The position numbers and the translations under genes were made by a program. Positions 8,586 through 16,218 of a stretch of DNA of 64,000 nt are shown one piece after another; within the stretch, counting starts at the first letter, position 1, and each line of letters begins with the position of its first letter. Under the pieces are notes generated by a model. It had not been told where the DNA came from and searched no databases. It worked only from the letters and a program-made list of their open reading frames with translations. This stretch comes from Glycomyces luteolus (GTDB lineage: Bacteria; Actinomycetota; Actinomycetes; Mycobacteriales; Micromonosporaceae), in contig NZ_JAPZVP010000001.1 in assembly GCF_027622875.1 (NCBI RefSeq), forward strand, positions 62,001 through 126,000. The letters are read 5' to 3'.

Positions 8586-9728
8586 TCAGCAGATGTTCCG
8601 CGCGCCGTTGCCGCTCAGGGTCCAGTTGGTGTTCTCGCCGCACGGCGACTCGCGCACCGATGTGTTGTCGACCCTCAAGGTGATCCAGATGTCCTTGTTG
8701 TTGGCGAACTCCGTGCGGGCCGCGAGGCGCACCTCGCCGCCGCCGTTGACCGTCCCGCCCCTGATCGACACGTTGTAGCAGTTCTCGATCAGGATCGCGT
8801 TGTTCCCATTGCTCGCCAGGTCCACGTTCTTGATGACCACGCCGCCCGACTGGGAGACGCAGAAGACGCCGCGCCCGCCGCCGCGGGAGATCACGTTGTC
8901 GACCCAGATGTTGGTGGCGTAGCCGCCGCTCGCGGTCTTGCCGTTGGTGTTCGCCATCCGGAAGGTCGCGTAACCGGTGCCCGCGCCGACGTTGTTGCCG
9001 TCGACCGTGCCGACCCAGCCGTTCCGCGAGTTCTGGATCAGCAGGCCCGACTCGCCGACGTTCCGCGCCGTCACCTTGGTGATGTTGAAGCCGTCGATGT
9101 TCCAGGTCTCGACGGCGTGGGAGCCCGCGCCCGACACGTAGATGTCGTTCATGGTCACGTTGTAGTTCCAGGCGGCGTCGCGGTCGAAGCGGATGCCCAG
9201 GCCGCCGCTCAGGTTCAGGTCGATGTCGCCGAGCTTGAGGCCGTTGGTCCCGGAGAACCGCAGCCCGAAGTACGGGTTGCCGGTCATCTTCAGGAACGCG
9301 ATGTTGACGTCGGTGGTGTTGATCGCCTCGATCGCGCCGCGGCCGGAGCGGTTGCCCACGTTGATGGTGCCGCAGCCTTCGAAGGTCTTGCCGCTCTGGA
9401 TGGTGATGGTGCTCGCGCCGATCGAGCCGGAGGCCATGACGGCGACGCGCTGGCCGCTGGAGATGGTGTCGACGCCCGCCTGCACGGCCGCGCGGTAGTC
9501 GCCGCCGGAGTAGACGGTGGTGGAGCCTTCCCTGGTGACGTAGGCGCCGCTGGATCCGGTGACGGTGGCGTGGGGGGAGTTGGCGCCGCACGCGGTCTGG
9601 GCGACGGCGGCACCGGGTTCGACGACGACGTCGAGCACGGGGAAGGTGACGGCGCTTGCGGCGCCCGCGATGCAGGCGGCGGCGGTCGCGAGGAGAGTGC
9701 GGAGTCTTCGCTTCGGTGCGAGGGACAT
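8586..9728 (-). CDS. Secreted right-handed parallel beta-helix protein (pectate-lyase-like fold)
   Basis: 380 residues. A signal peptide (MSLAPKRRLRTLLATAAACIAGAASA) precedes a body of short repeated beta-coil units rich in N, G, I and V, such as NVSIRGGTVNGGGEVR. This is the pattern of right-handed parallel beta-helix proteins, which include pectate lyases and other polysaccharide lyases. Cysteines near both ends (TACGAN, CGENTNW, ARNIC) suggest disulfides. Neighbouring GH74 xyloglucanase supports a plant-cell-wall role, but no catalytic residues can be assigned, so lyase activity is inferred. Upstream lie LacI-type operator-like sites. Confidence 0.75.
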   Translation of the reverse strand: MSLAPKRRLRTLLATAAACIAGAASAVTFPVLDVVVEPGAAVAQTACGANSPHATVTGSSGAYVTREGSTTVYSGGDYRAAVQAGVDTISSGQRVAVMASGSIGASTITIQSGKTFEGCGTINVGNRSGRGAIEAINTTDVNIAFLKMTGNPYFGLRFSGTNGLKLGDIDLNLSGGLGIRFDRDAAWNYNVTMNDIYVSGAGSHAVETWNIDGFNITKVTARNVGESGLLIQNSRNGWVGTVDGNNVGAGTGYATFRMANTNGKTASGGYATNIWVDNVISRGGGRGVFCVSQSGGVVIKNVDLASNGNNAILIENCYNVSIRGGTVNGGGEVRLAARTEFANNKDIWITLRVDNTSVRESPCGENTNWTLSGNGARNIC

Positions 9729-9752
9729 GGGTACTCCTGAGAGTGGTTCCGG

Positions 9753-9791
9753 TGAAACGATTCAATTGAGATATCGATATGAATCGATTTA
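9753..9791 (-). promoter_or_regulatory. Two LacI-family-type operator sites upstream of the beta-helix gene
   Basis: TGAAACGATTCA (9753-9764) and TGAATCGATTTA (9780-9791) both fit the TGAAxCGxTTCA pattern with a central CG typical of LacI-family operators. Their centres are 27 bp apart. They sit 25-63 bp upstream of the start at 9728, where a repressor would block transcription. The repressor gene is not in the window. Confidence 0.5.
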
Positions 9792-9818
9792 TTGGGATCA
9801 TAGCGGGCGGATCACGGT

Positions 9819-9834
9819 TTGGAAAGCGCTACCC
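9819..9834. promoter_or_regulatory. Possible third LacI-type site (AGCGCT core)
   Basis: TTGGAAAGCGCTACCCC has a palindromic AGCGCT core like the sites of cellulose/xylan-responsive LacI repressors such as CebR. The flanks are only partly symmetric. Confidence 0.35.
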
Positions 9835-9970
9835 CGTCCCAATCCGACCACTTTCGGGTGACACGGGGCCCGAGCGGGGCGGTTCTTGTCGGACCCGCGC
9901 GGGACGCTGGTCCCTACAGTCCTTTCCCCTCTCGTGGTGGGTGGGGGCTTGTGGACGGCCGACGGTGTAA

Positions 9971-10002
9971 CGGGGCCGGAGGTCGAACATCCCCCGGCCC
10001 CG
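9971..10002 (-). terminator. Hairpin terminator of the GH74 gene
   Basis: A 9-bp perfect stem (CGGGGCCGG / CCGGCCCCG) with a 14-base loop, 57 bp after the xyloglucanase stop. No T-run follows. Confidence 0.5.
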
Positions 10003-10058
10003 CGCACCGGTTCACCAGGGCCGCAACGCTTTCCGCCGCGGCCACCGGCTCACCGCCG

Positions 10059-12770
10059 TCACCGCAGCGTGCACGTCGGCGTCAGCCTCGCCGGGGCGCT
10101 CCCCGACATCGTCGCCGTGTAGCCCACCGTGACCGACGCGCCGCTCGCCAGCGACCCGTTCCAGTTCTCGTTGGCCACCGTCACCTGAGCCCCCGTCTGC
10201 GACCACCTGCCGCCCCACAGGCTTCCGACCTGCTCGCCGCCCGGGAACGTCCACGTGAGGGTCCACCCGGACTTCGCCGAGCCCGAGTCGTTCTTGACGA
10301 CCACGCTGCCCTGGTAGCCGCCGGGCCACGCGTTCGTCGACGACCACGTCGCCGTGCAGCCGCCCGTCGTCGGCCCCTCCGTGGGCGTCTCGCTCGGGGT
10401 CTCACTGGGCGTCGCCGACCCGGTCGGCGAGACCGTGGCCGAACTCGTCGGATCGGTAGGCACGTAGTCCGAGGACTCGCCCACGATCACGCCGCGCCCG
10501 TTCGTGCCGATGTAGACGCGCCCGAACACGTTCGGGTCGCCCGTGATCGCCGAGCCGGTCCAACCCCACTGGTGCGCATCGTCATTGATCCGCGTCCAGG
10601 TCGCACCCTGGTCGACCGAGCGCCAGATCCCGCGTTCACCGCCGCGCGAGGCGCTGGCGTAGATCGCCGGGTAGCTCTGGCCGGGGGCCGCGGCGCCGAA
10701 GCCCACGGTGTCGGCCGCGTCGAACCCGCCGACCTGCGACCAGGTGGCGCCCCCGTCGGTGGAGCGCCACATCCCGTACGTGCCGTCGTCGGCGCCGCCG
10801 GCGAGCCACACGTGCCCGGCTTTGCCGGGGACGGCCCCGAACCGCACGTTGCCGCTCGCCGGGAAGCCCGCGTACGAGGCGGCGGTGAAGCTCGCACCCC
10901 CGTCCGTGCTGGTGTAGAACTTCCCGGCCGCGAAGCCGTAGACCCGGTTCGCGTCGGCGCGGTCGGATTCGACGCGCGCGCCGGTCGGCAGGCCCGCCAC
11001 CACCGTCCACGATGAACCGTAGGTAGTGGAGCGCTGCGGAGCGAGACCGTCAGGGGCCCAGACGATCGCGCCCGCGTTCGCGGTGACGGCCACGGTGCCG
11101 CCGCCGGTAGCGCCGCTCGGCAGCTGCCCGGCCCACCAGGAGCCGCCGCTGTTGGAGGAGATCCCCATGTTCACCGTGCCGTCGAGTTCGCCGACCCGCA
11201 CGACCACGCTCGAGTTGAGCTCGGCGAAGTCGATCGAGCGGGCGGTCGTCATGGTCGGGGCGGTGAAGAACGAGTCGGGCACCGCGTCGAGGTCGGTGTG
11301 CGCGAACCCGCCGATGTCGCCGAGGGCGCTGTACAGCTCGGGCCCGGTGGGCGGCGCGGCGAGGTCCTGCACGGAGGTCTCCTCGAGGCCGTGGACCATC
11401 GGGGTCACGGTGAAGGTCTGGCCCGCGTCCCAATCGGTGAGGTTCTCCGAGCCGTAGATGGTCGCACCGGTGCCCCACATGACCCGGTCCGAGTCGTGCG
11501 GGTCGATGGCCATCGAGTCGATCATCCAGCCGTACTTGGGGCTCTTCTCGCCCTGCGCCGGGTTGGTGACGCCCCAGTCGAGCCAGCCCACTGACGAGTG
11601 GTCGATGGCGAAGCGGTCGACGCGGTTCGGCCAGCCCTCGAAGGTCCAGGACTGGGTCCACGTCGCGCCTGAGTCGGTGGAGCGGTAGGTGGTCTCCTCG
11701 GGCCACCAGGCGTTGACGCTGGTGACCATGAGGGTGCCGGGGTCCTGCGCGTCCAGGGTCAGGCCGCCGAAGCCGAAGCCCTCGTAGGAGGCGCCGTTCG
11801 GGCCGGGGTGGATCTCGGTCCAGGTGCCGGCGGCGATCGCGTACCGCCACACCGAGCCGCCGCGCGCGCCTTCGGCCGGGTTCCCGTTGTAGGGACCGGG
11901 ATCCCATGAGGTGATGACGTACATGTAGCCGTTCACGGCGTCGATCGCGGCCTGCTTCGGCACGTTGTCGTAGCCGTCCACGGTGCCGATCTGGGAAGCA
12001 CCGGGGAGCGGCGACCAGGTGGCGCCGTCGTTCGTGGAGACGTAGACGGGATTGGCCGGATCGGCCACGCCCACATAGATGTCGTCCCCGTAGAACTCGG
12101 TCCAGAGCACGCCCTGGTTGTCGCCGAGGTAGGAGTCGCCGGGGGTGACGACGAAGTTCCCGGGGTTGGGGAAGCTCTGGACTTCGGCCCAGGTGCGGCC
12201 GTAGTCGGTGGAGCGCCAGAGGCCGTTGCCGCTGGGCGTGCCGAGGTAGAGGGTGGAGTTGTCGGCGGGGTCGATCGCGAGGCGCTCGCCCATGCCGCGG
12301 CCGGGCATGTTGCCGCCCTGCTTGAAGGGGAGTTCGGCGACGCCCCAGGTCTCGCCGTAGTCGTCGGAGTAGAGGATCGCGCCGCTGCCGGGGTCCCAGT
12401 CGTTGGTGTAGGTGCCGACGGCCGCGTAGACGCGCTCGGGTTCGACGGGGTCCGTGGCGACGGAGACGACGCCGGTGTAACCCCAGTCGTCCCAGCCGAC
12501 CCAGTCGAGGAGGGGCTTCCAGGTCGCGCTGCTCTGCTGCCAGCGGTAGAGGCCGCCGATGTCGGTGCGGGCGTAGATGAGGTCGGGCTCGGTCTCGTTG
12601 AAGACGATGCCGGGGACGAAGCCGCCGCCGGCGACCTGGGCGTTGCTCCAGGTGTAGGTCTCGGCTTGCGCTTCGAGGTCTTGGGAGTGGGCGGTCACGG
12701 TGGCGACGGCCGCGGTCGCCAATGTAACCGCTCCCACCGTGAGGAGGCCGATGGCTCTGGTTCGTTTCAT
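10059..12770 (-). CDS. Secreted GH74 xyloglucanase/endoglucanase with C-terminal CBM2
   Basis: 903 residues. A signal peptide (MKRTRAIGLLTVGAVTLATA...) is followed by a two-propeller GH74 region with repeated Asp-box motifs such as YSDDYGETW, RSTDYGRTW, RSTDGGATW and RSVDQGATW. Near its start is LIYARTDIGGLYRW, which holds the conserved acidic residue of the family. A Thr/Ser/Pro linker (about 770-800) leads to a CBM2 cellulose-binding module with conserved Trp residues (ATWSSTNAWPGG, NENWNGSL). GH74 enzymes cut the beta-1,4-glucan backbone of xyloglucan outside the cell. ATG 12770 is chosen because it begins the signal peptide and has GAAGGAAAG upstream; a longer frame to 12857 reads Arg-rich nonsense. 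Confidence 0.92.
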   Translation of the reverse strand: MKRTRAIGLLTVGAVTLATAAVATVTAHSQDLEAQAETYTWSNAQVAGGGFVPGIVFNETEPDLIYARTDIGGLYRWQQSSATWKPLLDWVGWDDWGYTGVVSVATDPVEPERVYAAVGTYTNDWDPGSGAILYSDDYGETWGVAELPFKQGGNMPGRGMGERLAIDPADNSTLYLGTPSGNGLWRSTDYGRTWAEVQSFPNPGNFVVTPGDSYLGDNQGVLWTEFYGDDIYVGVADPANPVYVSTNDGATWSPLPGASQIGTVDGYDNVPKQAAIDAVNGYMYVITSWDPGPYNGNPAEGARGGSVWRYAIAAGTWTEIHPGPNGASYEGFGFGGLTLDAQDPGTLMVTSVNAWWPEETTYRSTDSGATWTQSWTFEGWPNRVDRFAIDHSSVGWLDWGVTNPAQGEKSPKYGWMIDSMAIDPHDSDRVMWGTGATIYGSENLTDWDAGQTFTVTPMVHGLEETSVQDLAAPPTGPELYSALGDIGGFAHTDLDAVPDSFFTAPTMTTARSIDFAELNSSVVVRVGELDGTVNMGISSNSGGSWWAGQLPSGATGGGTVAVTANAGAIVWAPDGLAPQRSTTYGSSWTVVAGLPTGARVESDRADANRVYGFAAGKFYTSTDGGASFTAASYAGFPASGNVRFGAVPGKAGHVWLAGGADDGTYGMWRSTDGGATWSQVGGFDAADTVGFGAAAPGQSYPAIYASASRGGERGIWRSVDQGATWTRINDDAHQWGWTGSAITGDPNVFGRVYIGTNGRGVIVGESSDYVPTDPTSSATVSPTGSATPSETPSETPTEGPTTGGCTATWSSTNAWPGGYQGSVVVKNDSGSAKSGWTLTWTFPGGEQVGSLWGGRWSQTGAQVTVANENWNGSLASGASVTVGYTATMSGSAPARLTPTCTLR

Positions 12771-13097
12771 GGGACTGCTTTCCTTCTGCGCCAATGCATG
12801 GCGCGATCGCGTCGCCCTGGGCCGGCGTGCGGCTCGAGGGCGTCGCCGAGGGGGCATCGAAGGCGGGGAAGAAGGAGCGCCGACCGATCCGAGGCGCCCG
12901 AGAACGCCAAGGCGCCGGTGCGCCGAGAACCGAAGTCGCCGAAGGGATGCCGGAATTGGTTGGTCGTCAAAATATAAACGTCCATCAATGTGATGTCAAT
13001 CGCCACCAGCGCGAAAGGGCGGCCGACCGCGTCGACCGCCCTCCTCGACATGCCAGTGGCATATCACATGTCATATGTCGCCTGGTGCGACCGAGTC
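12771..13097. other. 327-bp intergenic region upstream of the xyloglucanase
   Basis: No gene is supported. It should hold the GH74 promoter: an AT-rich tract with AAAATATAAACG lies near 12969-12980. A short inverted repeat GCGCCA-N5-TGGCGC lies at 12788-12804 in the 5' leader. A longer palindrome lies at 13060-13077. Confidence 0.4.
13060..13077. promoter_or_regulatory. 18-bp near-perfect palindrome
   Basis: CATATCACATGTCATATG is palindromic except for one pair (positions 6 and 13). It lies 20 bp past the stop of the TIGR00300 gene and about 290 bp upstream of the xyloglucanase start. A distal operator is possible; it lacks the GC-rich stem of a terminator. Confidence 0.4.
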
Positions 13098-14342
13098 TTA
13101 ATCGCGCTTGTAGCCGACCACGAGCTCGCCGGCGAGCTGCTCGCAGAACAGGCCGATGTCGGTGATCACGCCGATGGCCTGCGCCGAACCCCGGTCGGCG
13201 AGTTTCGTGACCGTCGCGGGGTTGATGTCCACGCTCACGAGCGGCACCTTCGCGGGCAGGATGTTGCCGGTCGCGATCGAGTGCAGCATCGTCGCGACCA
13301 TGATCGCGAAGCCCACACCCGGCAGCGCGGCGCGCATGGCGCGCTGGCCTTCGATGACGTCGGTGTAGACGTCGGGCAGCGGGCCGTCGTCGCGCACGGA
13401 GCCGACGAGCACGAAGTCCTTCTTGTTCTTGACCAGTGCGTGCATGATGCCGCCCTTGAGGACGCCCTGCTCTACGGCCTCGGCGATCGACCCGCAGGTG
13501 CGGATCTTGTTGATGGCCCGGATGTGGTGCTCGTGACCGTGCGGGACGCCGTGTCCCTTGTCGAGGTCCACGCCCAGCGAGGTGCCGAACAGGTTCGACT
13601 CGATGTCATGCGCGGCAAGGGCGTTCCCGGCGAAGACGACGTCGGCGTAGCCCTCGTTGATGAGCGCTTCGAGGGCCTTCCCGGCTCCGGTGTGGACGAT
13701 GGCGGGGCCGCCGACCCACAGGATCTTCTCGCCGCGGGCCTTGACCTCGCGCATCCGCTCGGCGATCTGGCGCACCTGGAGCGCTTGGGGCCGTTCGGAG
13801 GAGACGCCGCCGCTCATGAACTCGAAGTTCGAGGACTCGGGGCTCTTGCGCTCGGGCTCGGGCAGCGGGAGGACCTTCACGCCTTCGCCGCCGCAGACGA
13901 CCAGCTCGCCCTCCTTGACGTCGGAGACCGGGAGGGTCTTGGCACTGGAGCGGTCCTCGGTGACGATGATGCCGCAGTCCATTTCGGAGTTCTCGACGTC
14001 CATCCAGTTGCCGTTGAGGCGGATCTGGGTGTCGAAGTTGGTGGTCGAGTAGAAGTCCTCGGGGAAGACGCCGTCGCGCGGGGCCGGCTTGAGCACCGCG
14101 ATGCCGGGGTCGAGCGGGTTCGCGCCGTGCGTCTGGAGGCGCATGATGATGCGTTCGACCTGCTCGGGCGTCTCGGCGGAGACGGTGAGCTGGACGTAGG
14201 ACTCGTCGGTGTGGTGGCGTCCCACGTCGAAGCGGTCGATCGTGTAGGCCCCCGAGTATTCGAGGACGTCGTCCATGACGCGGGCGAAGACGCCCTGGTC
14301 GATGAGGTGTCCGCGCAGCTCGACGGTCTTTGCGTGTTCCAC
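13098..14342 (-). CDS. LOR/SDH-domain protein, TIGR00300 family (archaeal-type ornithine cyclodeaminase-like)
   Basis: 414 residues. The N-terminal part (AKTVELRGHLIDQGVFARVMDD... YVQLTVSA) matches the LOR/SDH conserved region shared with plant lysine-ketoglutarate reductase/saccharopine dehydrogenase. The C-terminal part has ILWVGGPAIVHTGAG, FAGNALAAHDIES and SVDINPATVTKLADRGS, a Rossmann-like dinucleotide fold. Archaeal and cyanobacterial relatives (the ArgZ/AgrE C-terminal domain and methanogen homologues) are reported as NAD-dependent ornithine cyclodeaminases making proline; that function is transferred here by family only. It is 87 bp downstream of the MFS gene on the same strand, so possibly cotranscribed. 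Confidence 0.75.
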   Translation of the reverse strand: MEHAKTVELRGHLIDQGVFARVMDDVLEYSGAYTIDRFDVGRHHTDESYVQLTVSAETPEQVERIIMRLQTHGANPLDPGIAVLKPAPRDGVFPEDFYSTTNFDTQIRLNGNWMDVENSEMDCGIIVTEDRSSAKTLPVSDVKEGELVVCGGEGVKVLPLPEPERKSPESSNFEFMSGGVSSERPQALQVRQIAERMREVKARGEKILWVGGPAIVHTGAGKALEALINEGYADVVFAGNALAAHDIESNLFGTSLGVDLDKGHGVPHGHEHHIRAINKIRTCGSIAEAVEQGVLKGGIMHALVKNKKDFVLVGSVRDDGPLPDVYTDVIEGQRAMRAALPGVGFAIMVATMLHSIATGNILPAKVPLVSVDINPATVTKLADRGSAQAIGVITDIGLFCEQLAGELVVGYKRD

Positions 14343-14429
14343 GTTTGGTGCTCCTGTTGCTTCCGGCCTCGAGTGTGCCGAGACGAGCCTAGCTCTCGGC
14401 GCGGGGGCGCGGCGGCAGGCTCCTCGGGG

Positions 14430-15731
14430 TCAGACCGCGGCGGGCGGCGGTGCGGCGGCGGCCTTGGCGGCCTCGATCTCCGCGGGTGCGGGCCAGTTGC
14501 GGGTGACCAGGTACTGGATCAGGAACCCGCAGAGGCCCCAGGCGCCGACCACGTACGGCAGGGTCGCGCCGAACTCGACGATGAGGCCGATCCCGGCGAT
14601 GGCGATGCCCTGGCTCAGCTGCAGTCCGGAGTTGGCGGCGGCGACCACCCGGCCGCGCCAGCCGTCGGGGATGCAGTGGGCGAGGGTCGCGTTCATCGGG
14701 GCCATGATCATGTTCGCGACGCCCGCGCCCATGGCGATGAGGAGCACCCCGGCCAGCGGCGGGTCGAGGAGCGCGGTCGTCAGGACCACGGGGCCGATGA
14801 ACGCGAGCGGCCGGATGAGCTTGTCGCGCACCGAGGGCCGTACGAACCGCGTGAACAGGAGGGTCGCGACGACCGCGGCGGCCGCGTCGACCGCCATGAT
14901 GAGGCCCTGCGTCCTGGAGTCGCCGTTGAGGTGCACCGACCACAGGACCGCGACGCCCTCGGGGACGGCGGTGAGCGCGAACAGGCCCCAGATGCCGAAG
15001 GAGACGGTGCGCAGGACCTTGTTGTCGCGCAGCATCCGCAGGCCGTCGGCGGTCTCGACGAGCACGTGGCGGCGCTCTTCGCGCTTGTTGACCGGGGGCC
15101 GGTACCGCACGAGCATGGAGATCGCGATCGCGCTGACCACGAAGAGCCCGGCGTTGATCGCCAGTGCGGTGTGCGGGTCGAGCGCCGCGAGCAGGCCTCC
15201 GGCGAGGTAGCCGATGATCTGGGCGGTCGCGGCGGCGCTGAAGGTGAGTGCGATGGCGACCGACAGGGCGTCGCCGGTGAGGATCTGGGCGAGGGTCGCG
15301 ACGCGGGCGGCGTTGTAGGCGGGCTGGACGGCGGCGACGGCGAAGACGATCGCGATCATCACCGCGATCGGGAGTCCCGGGATGAGCAGCAGCGCGATGA
15401 GGCCGGCGCGCAGCACGTCGCACACGATCATGACGTTGCGGTACGAGTAGCGGTCCACAATGGCCCCGAGGACCTGGGCGAGGCCGAGGTAGGGCGCGAA
15501 GCTGATGGCGAACGAGGCGGCGGCGAGCGCCGAGGACTCGGTCTGCTGCCACACGAGGAAGGTGACGGCGACCCGGTTGAGCATCGCGCCGGCGTTGGAG
15601 ATGCAGAACGCGAGGAGGAACGCCGCGGCCTCGCGGTCGCCGAAGACCTGGGAGAACGATGGCCTGCGGTCGGATTCCGGCGCCTCGTCGGCGGGTCCGG
15701 CCGGAGCCGGCGGGGGGTTCTGGTTCGACAC
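14430..15731 (-). CDS. Major facilitator superfamily transporter
   Basis: 433 residues with about 12 hydrophobic helices; a cytoplasmic Pro-rich head (about 30 residues) precedes the first one (AAAFLLAFCISNAGAMLNRVAV). The pattern fits MFS_1/MFS_3 drug-type exporters. GTG 15731 (VSNQNPPP) is preferred because GGAAGG lies 4-5 bases upstream and the longer frame is Arg-rich and unlike a transporter. A good promoter with an overlapping inverted repeat lies 220-250 bp upstream. Substrate unknown. Confidence 0.85.
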   Translation of the reverse strand: MSNQNPPPAPAGPADEAPESDRRPSFSQVFGDREAAAFLLAFCISNAGAMLNRVAVTFLVWQQTESSALAAASFAISFAPYLGLAQVLGAIVDRYSYRNVMIVCDVLRAGLIALLLIPGLPIAVMIAIVFAVAAVQPAYNAARVATLAQILTGDALSVAIALTFSAAATAQIIGYLAGGLLAALDPHTALAINAGLFVVSAIAISMLVRYRPPVNKREERRHVLVETADGLRMLRDNKVLRTVSFGIWGLFALTAVPEGVAVLWSVHLNGDSRTQGLIMAVDAAAAVVATLLFTRFVRPSVRDKLIRPLAFIGPVVLTTALLDPPLAGVLLIAMGAGVANMIMAPMNATLAHCIPDGWRGRVVAAANSGLQLSQGIAIAGIGLIVEFGATLPYVVGAWGLCGFLIQYLVTRNWPAPAEIEAAKAAAAPPPAAV

Positions 15732-15914
15732 AGGGCCTTCCTCGTTCTCGGCTCCGCGAGCGTCGGCCTCGGGCGCCGGTCTCCACCGTTGCAGCTGGCC
15801 GCCGCGGGGTCGTGATGCGGCGCCGCCGGCGTCGGACACGGTAGGGGCCGTGTGTCGGCGCAGGGATTCGCCGAGCCTCCGCCCCTGGAGTGCAGTGATA
15901 CCTGAAGGGCGGTA

Positions 15915-15949
15915 AGTGACAATCCTCCGCGATTGCCGCAAGTGTCACT
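15915..15949. promoter_or_regulatory. Inverted repeat next to the MFS promoter, possible operator
   Basis: AGTGACAAT (15915-15923) and AGTGTCACT (15941-15949) share inverted AGTGACA/TGTCACT arms. The second is itself a 9-bp palindrome and abuts the -10 hexamer, a position suited to a local repressor. Confidence 0.35.
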
Positions 15950-15978
15950 AGTCTGCCCGTGGCGCATGTGGTTGTCAA
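15950..15978 (-). promoter_or_regulatory. Sigma-70-like promoter for the MFS gene
   Basis: On the minus strand: TTGACA (15978-15973), a 17-bp spacer, then CAGACT (15955-15950). The -35 is consensus. The spacing is ideal and the direction matches the MFS gene. Confidence 0.55.
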
Positions 15979-16218
15979 GCGTCCCACTGTGTTCAAAGTG
16001 TAAAAACCCGGACGGAGCCGGAGGGTCCGTTATGACCGCCCAAAACTACGCCCCGTGCCTCAAGAGGACGGCGGCGGCCTCGGTTCGATAACGGTGGAGT
16101 CAAGAGGATCGCCCGGCGGCACCGCCGAAAGGGAAACGATCGCGCGCCCCTTCCCCGCCGAACCGCCCCGGCGGTATCCTCCAATACGCCTTGTAGGAAC
16201 CATCTAGGGAGTCGAGCG

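Larger units (their letters stand above)
9729..10058. other. 330-bp intergenic region: beta-helix gene promoter and GH74 terminator
   Basis: No gene is supported. The left half, nearest the beta-helix start, is unusually AT-rich for this window and holds three LacI-type palindromes (9753-9764, 9780-9791 and around 9819-9834). The right half holds the terminator hairpin at 9971-10002 that ends the xyloglucanase transcript. Confidence 0.6.
15732..16218. other. 487-bp divergent region between MFS transporter and bioA
   Basis: No gene is supported. The left half holds a minus-strand promoter (15950-15978) with inverted AGTGACA / TGTCACT repeats. The right half must hold the bioA promoter; no clear BioQ or BirA box was found. 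GTGTTCAAAGTGTAAAAAC (15990-16008) is an AT-rich spot with no assigned role. Confidence 0.5.

Noticed and set aside
9753-9764. Site treated as part of an insertion-sequence inverted repeat
   Set aside because: No transposase, no matching terminal repeat or target duplication; the central-CG symmetry fits an operator.
12990-15815. 941-codon plus-strand frame across the TIGR00300 and MFS genes
   Set aside because: Low-complexity Gly/Asp/Arg/Val protein antisense to two recognisable families; a GC-frame artefact.
15990-16008. GTGTTCAAAGTGTAAAAAC as a BioQ operator for bioA
   Set aside because: It does not preserve the TGAAC-N3-GTTAC pattern and lies over 200 bp from the bioA start.
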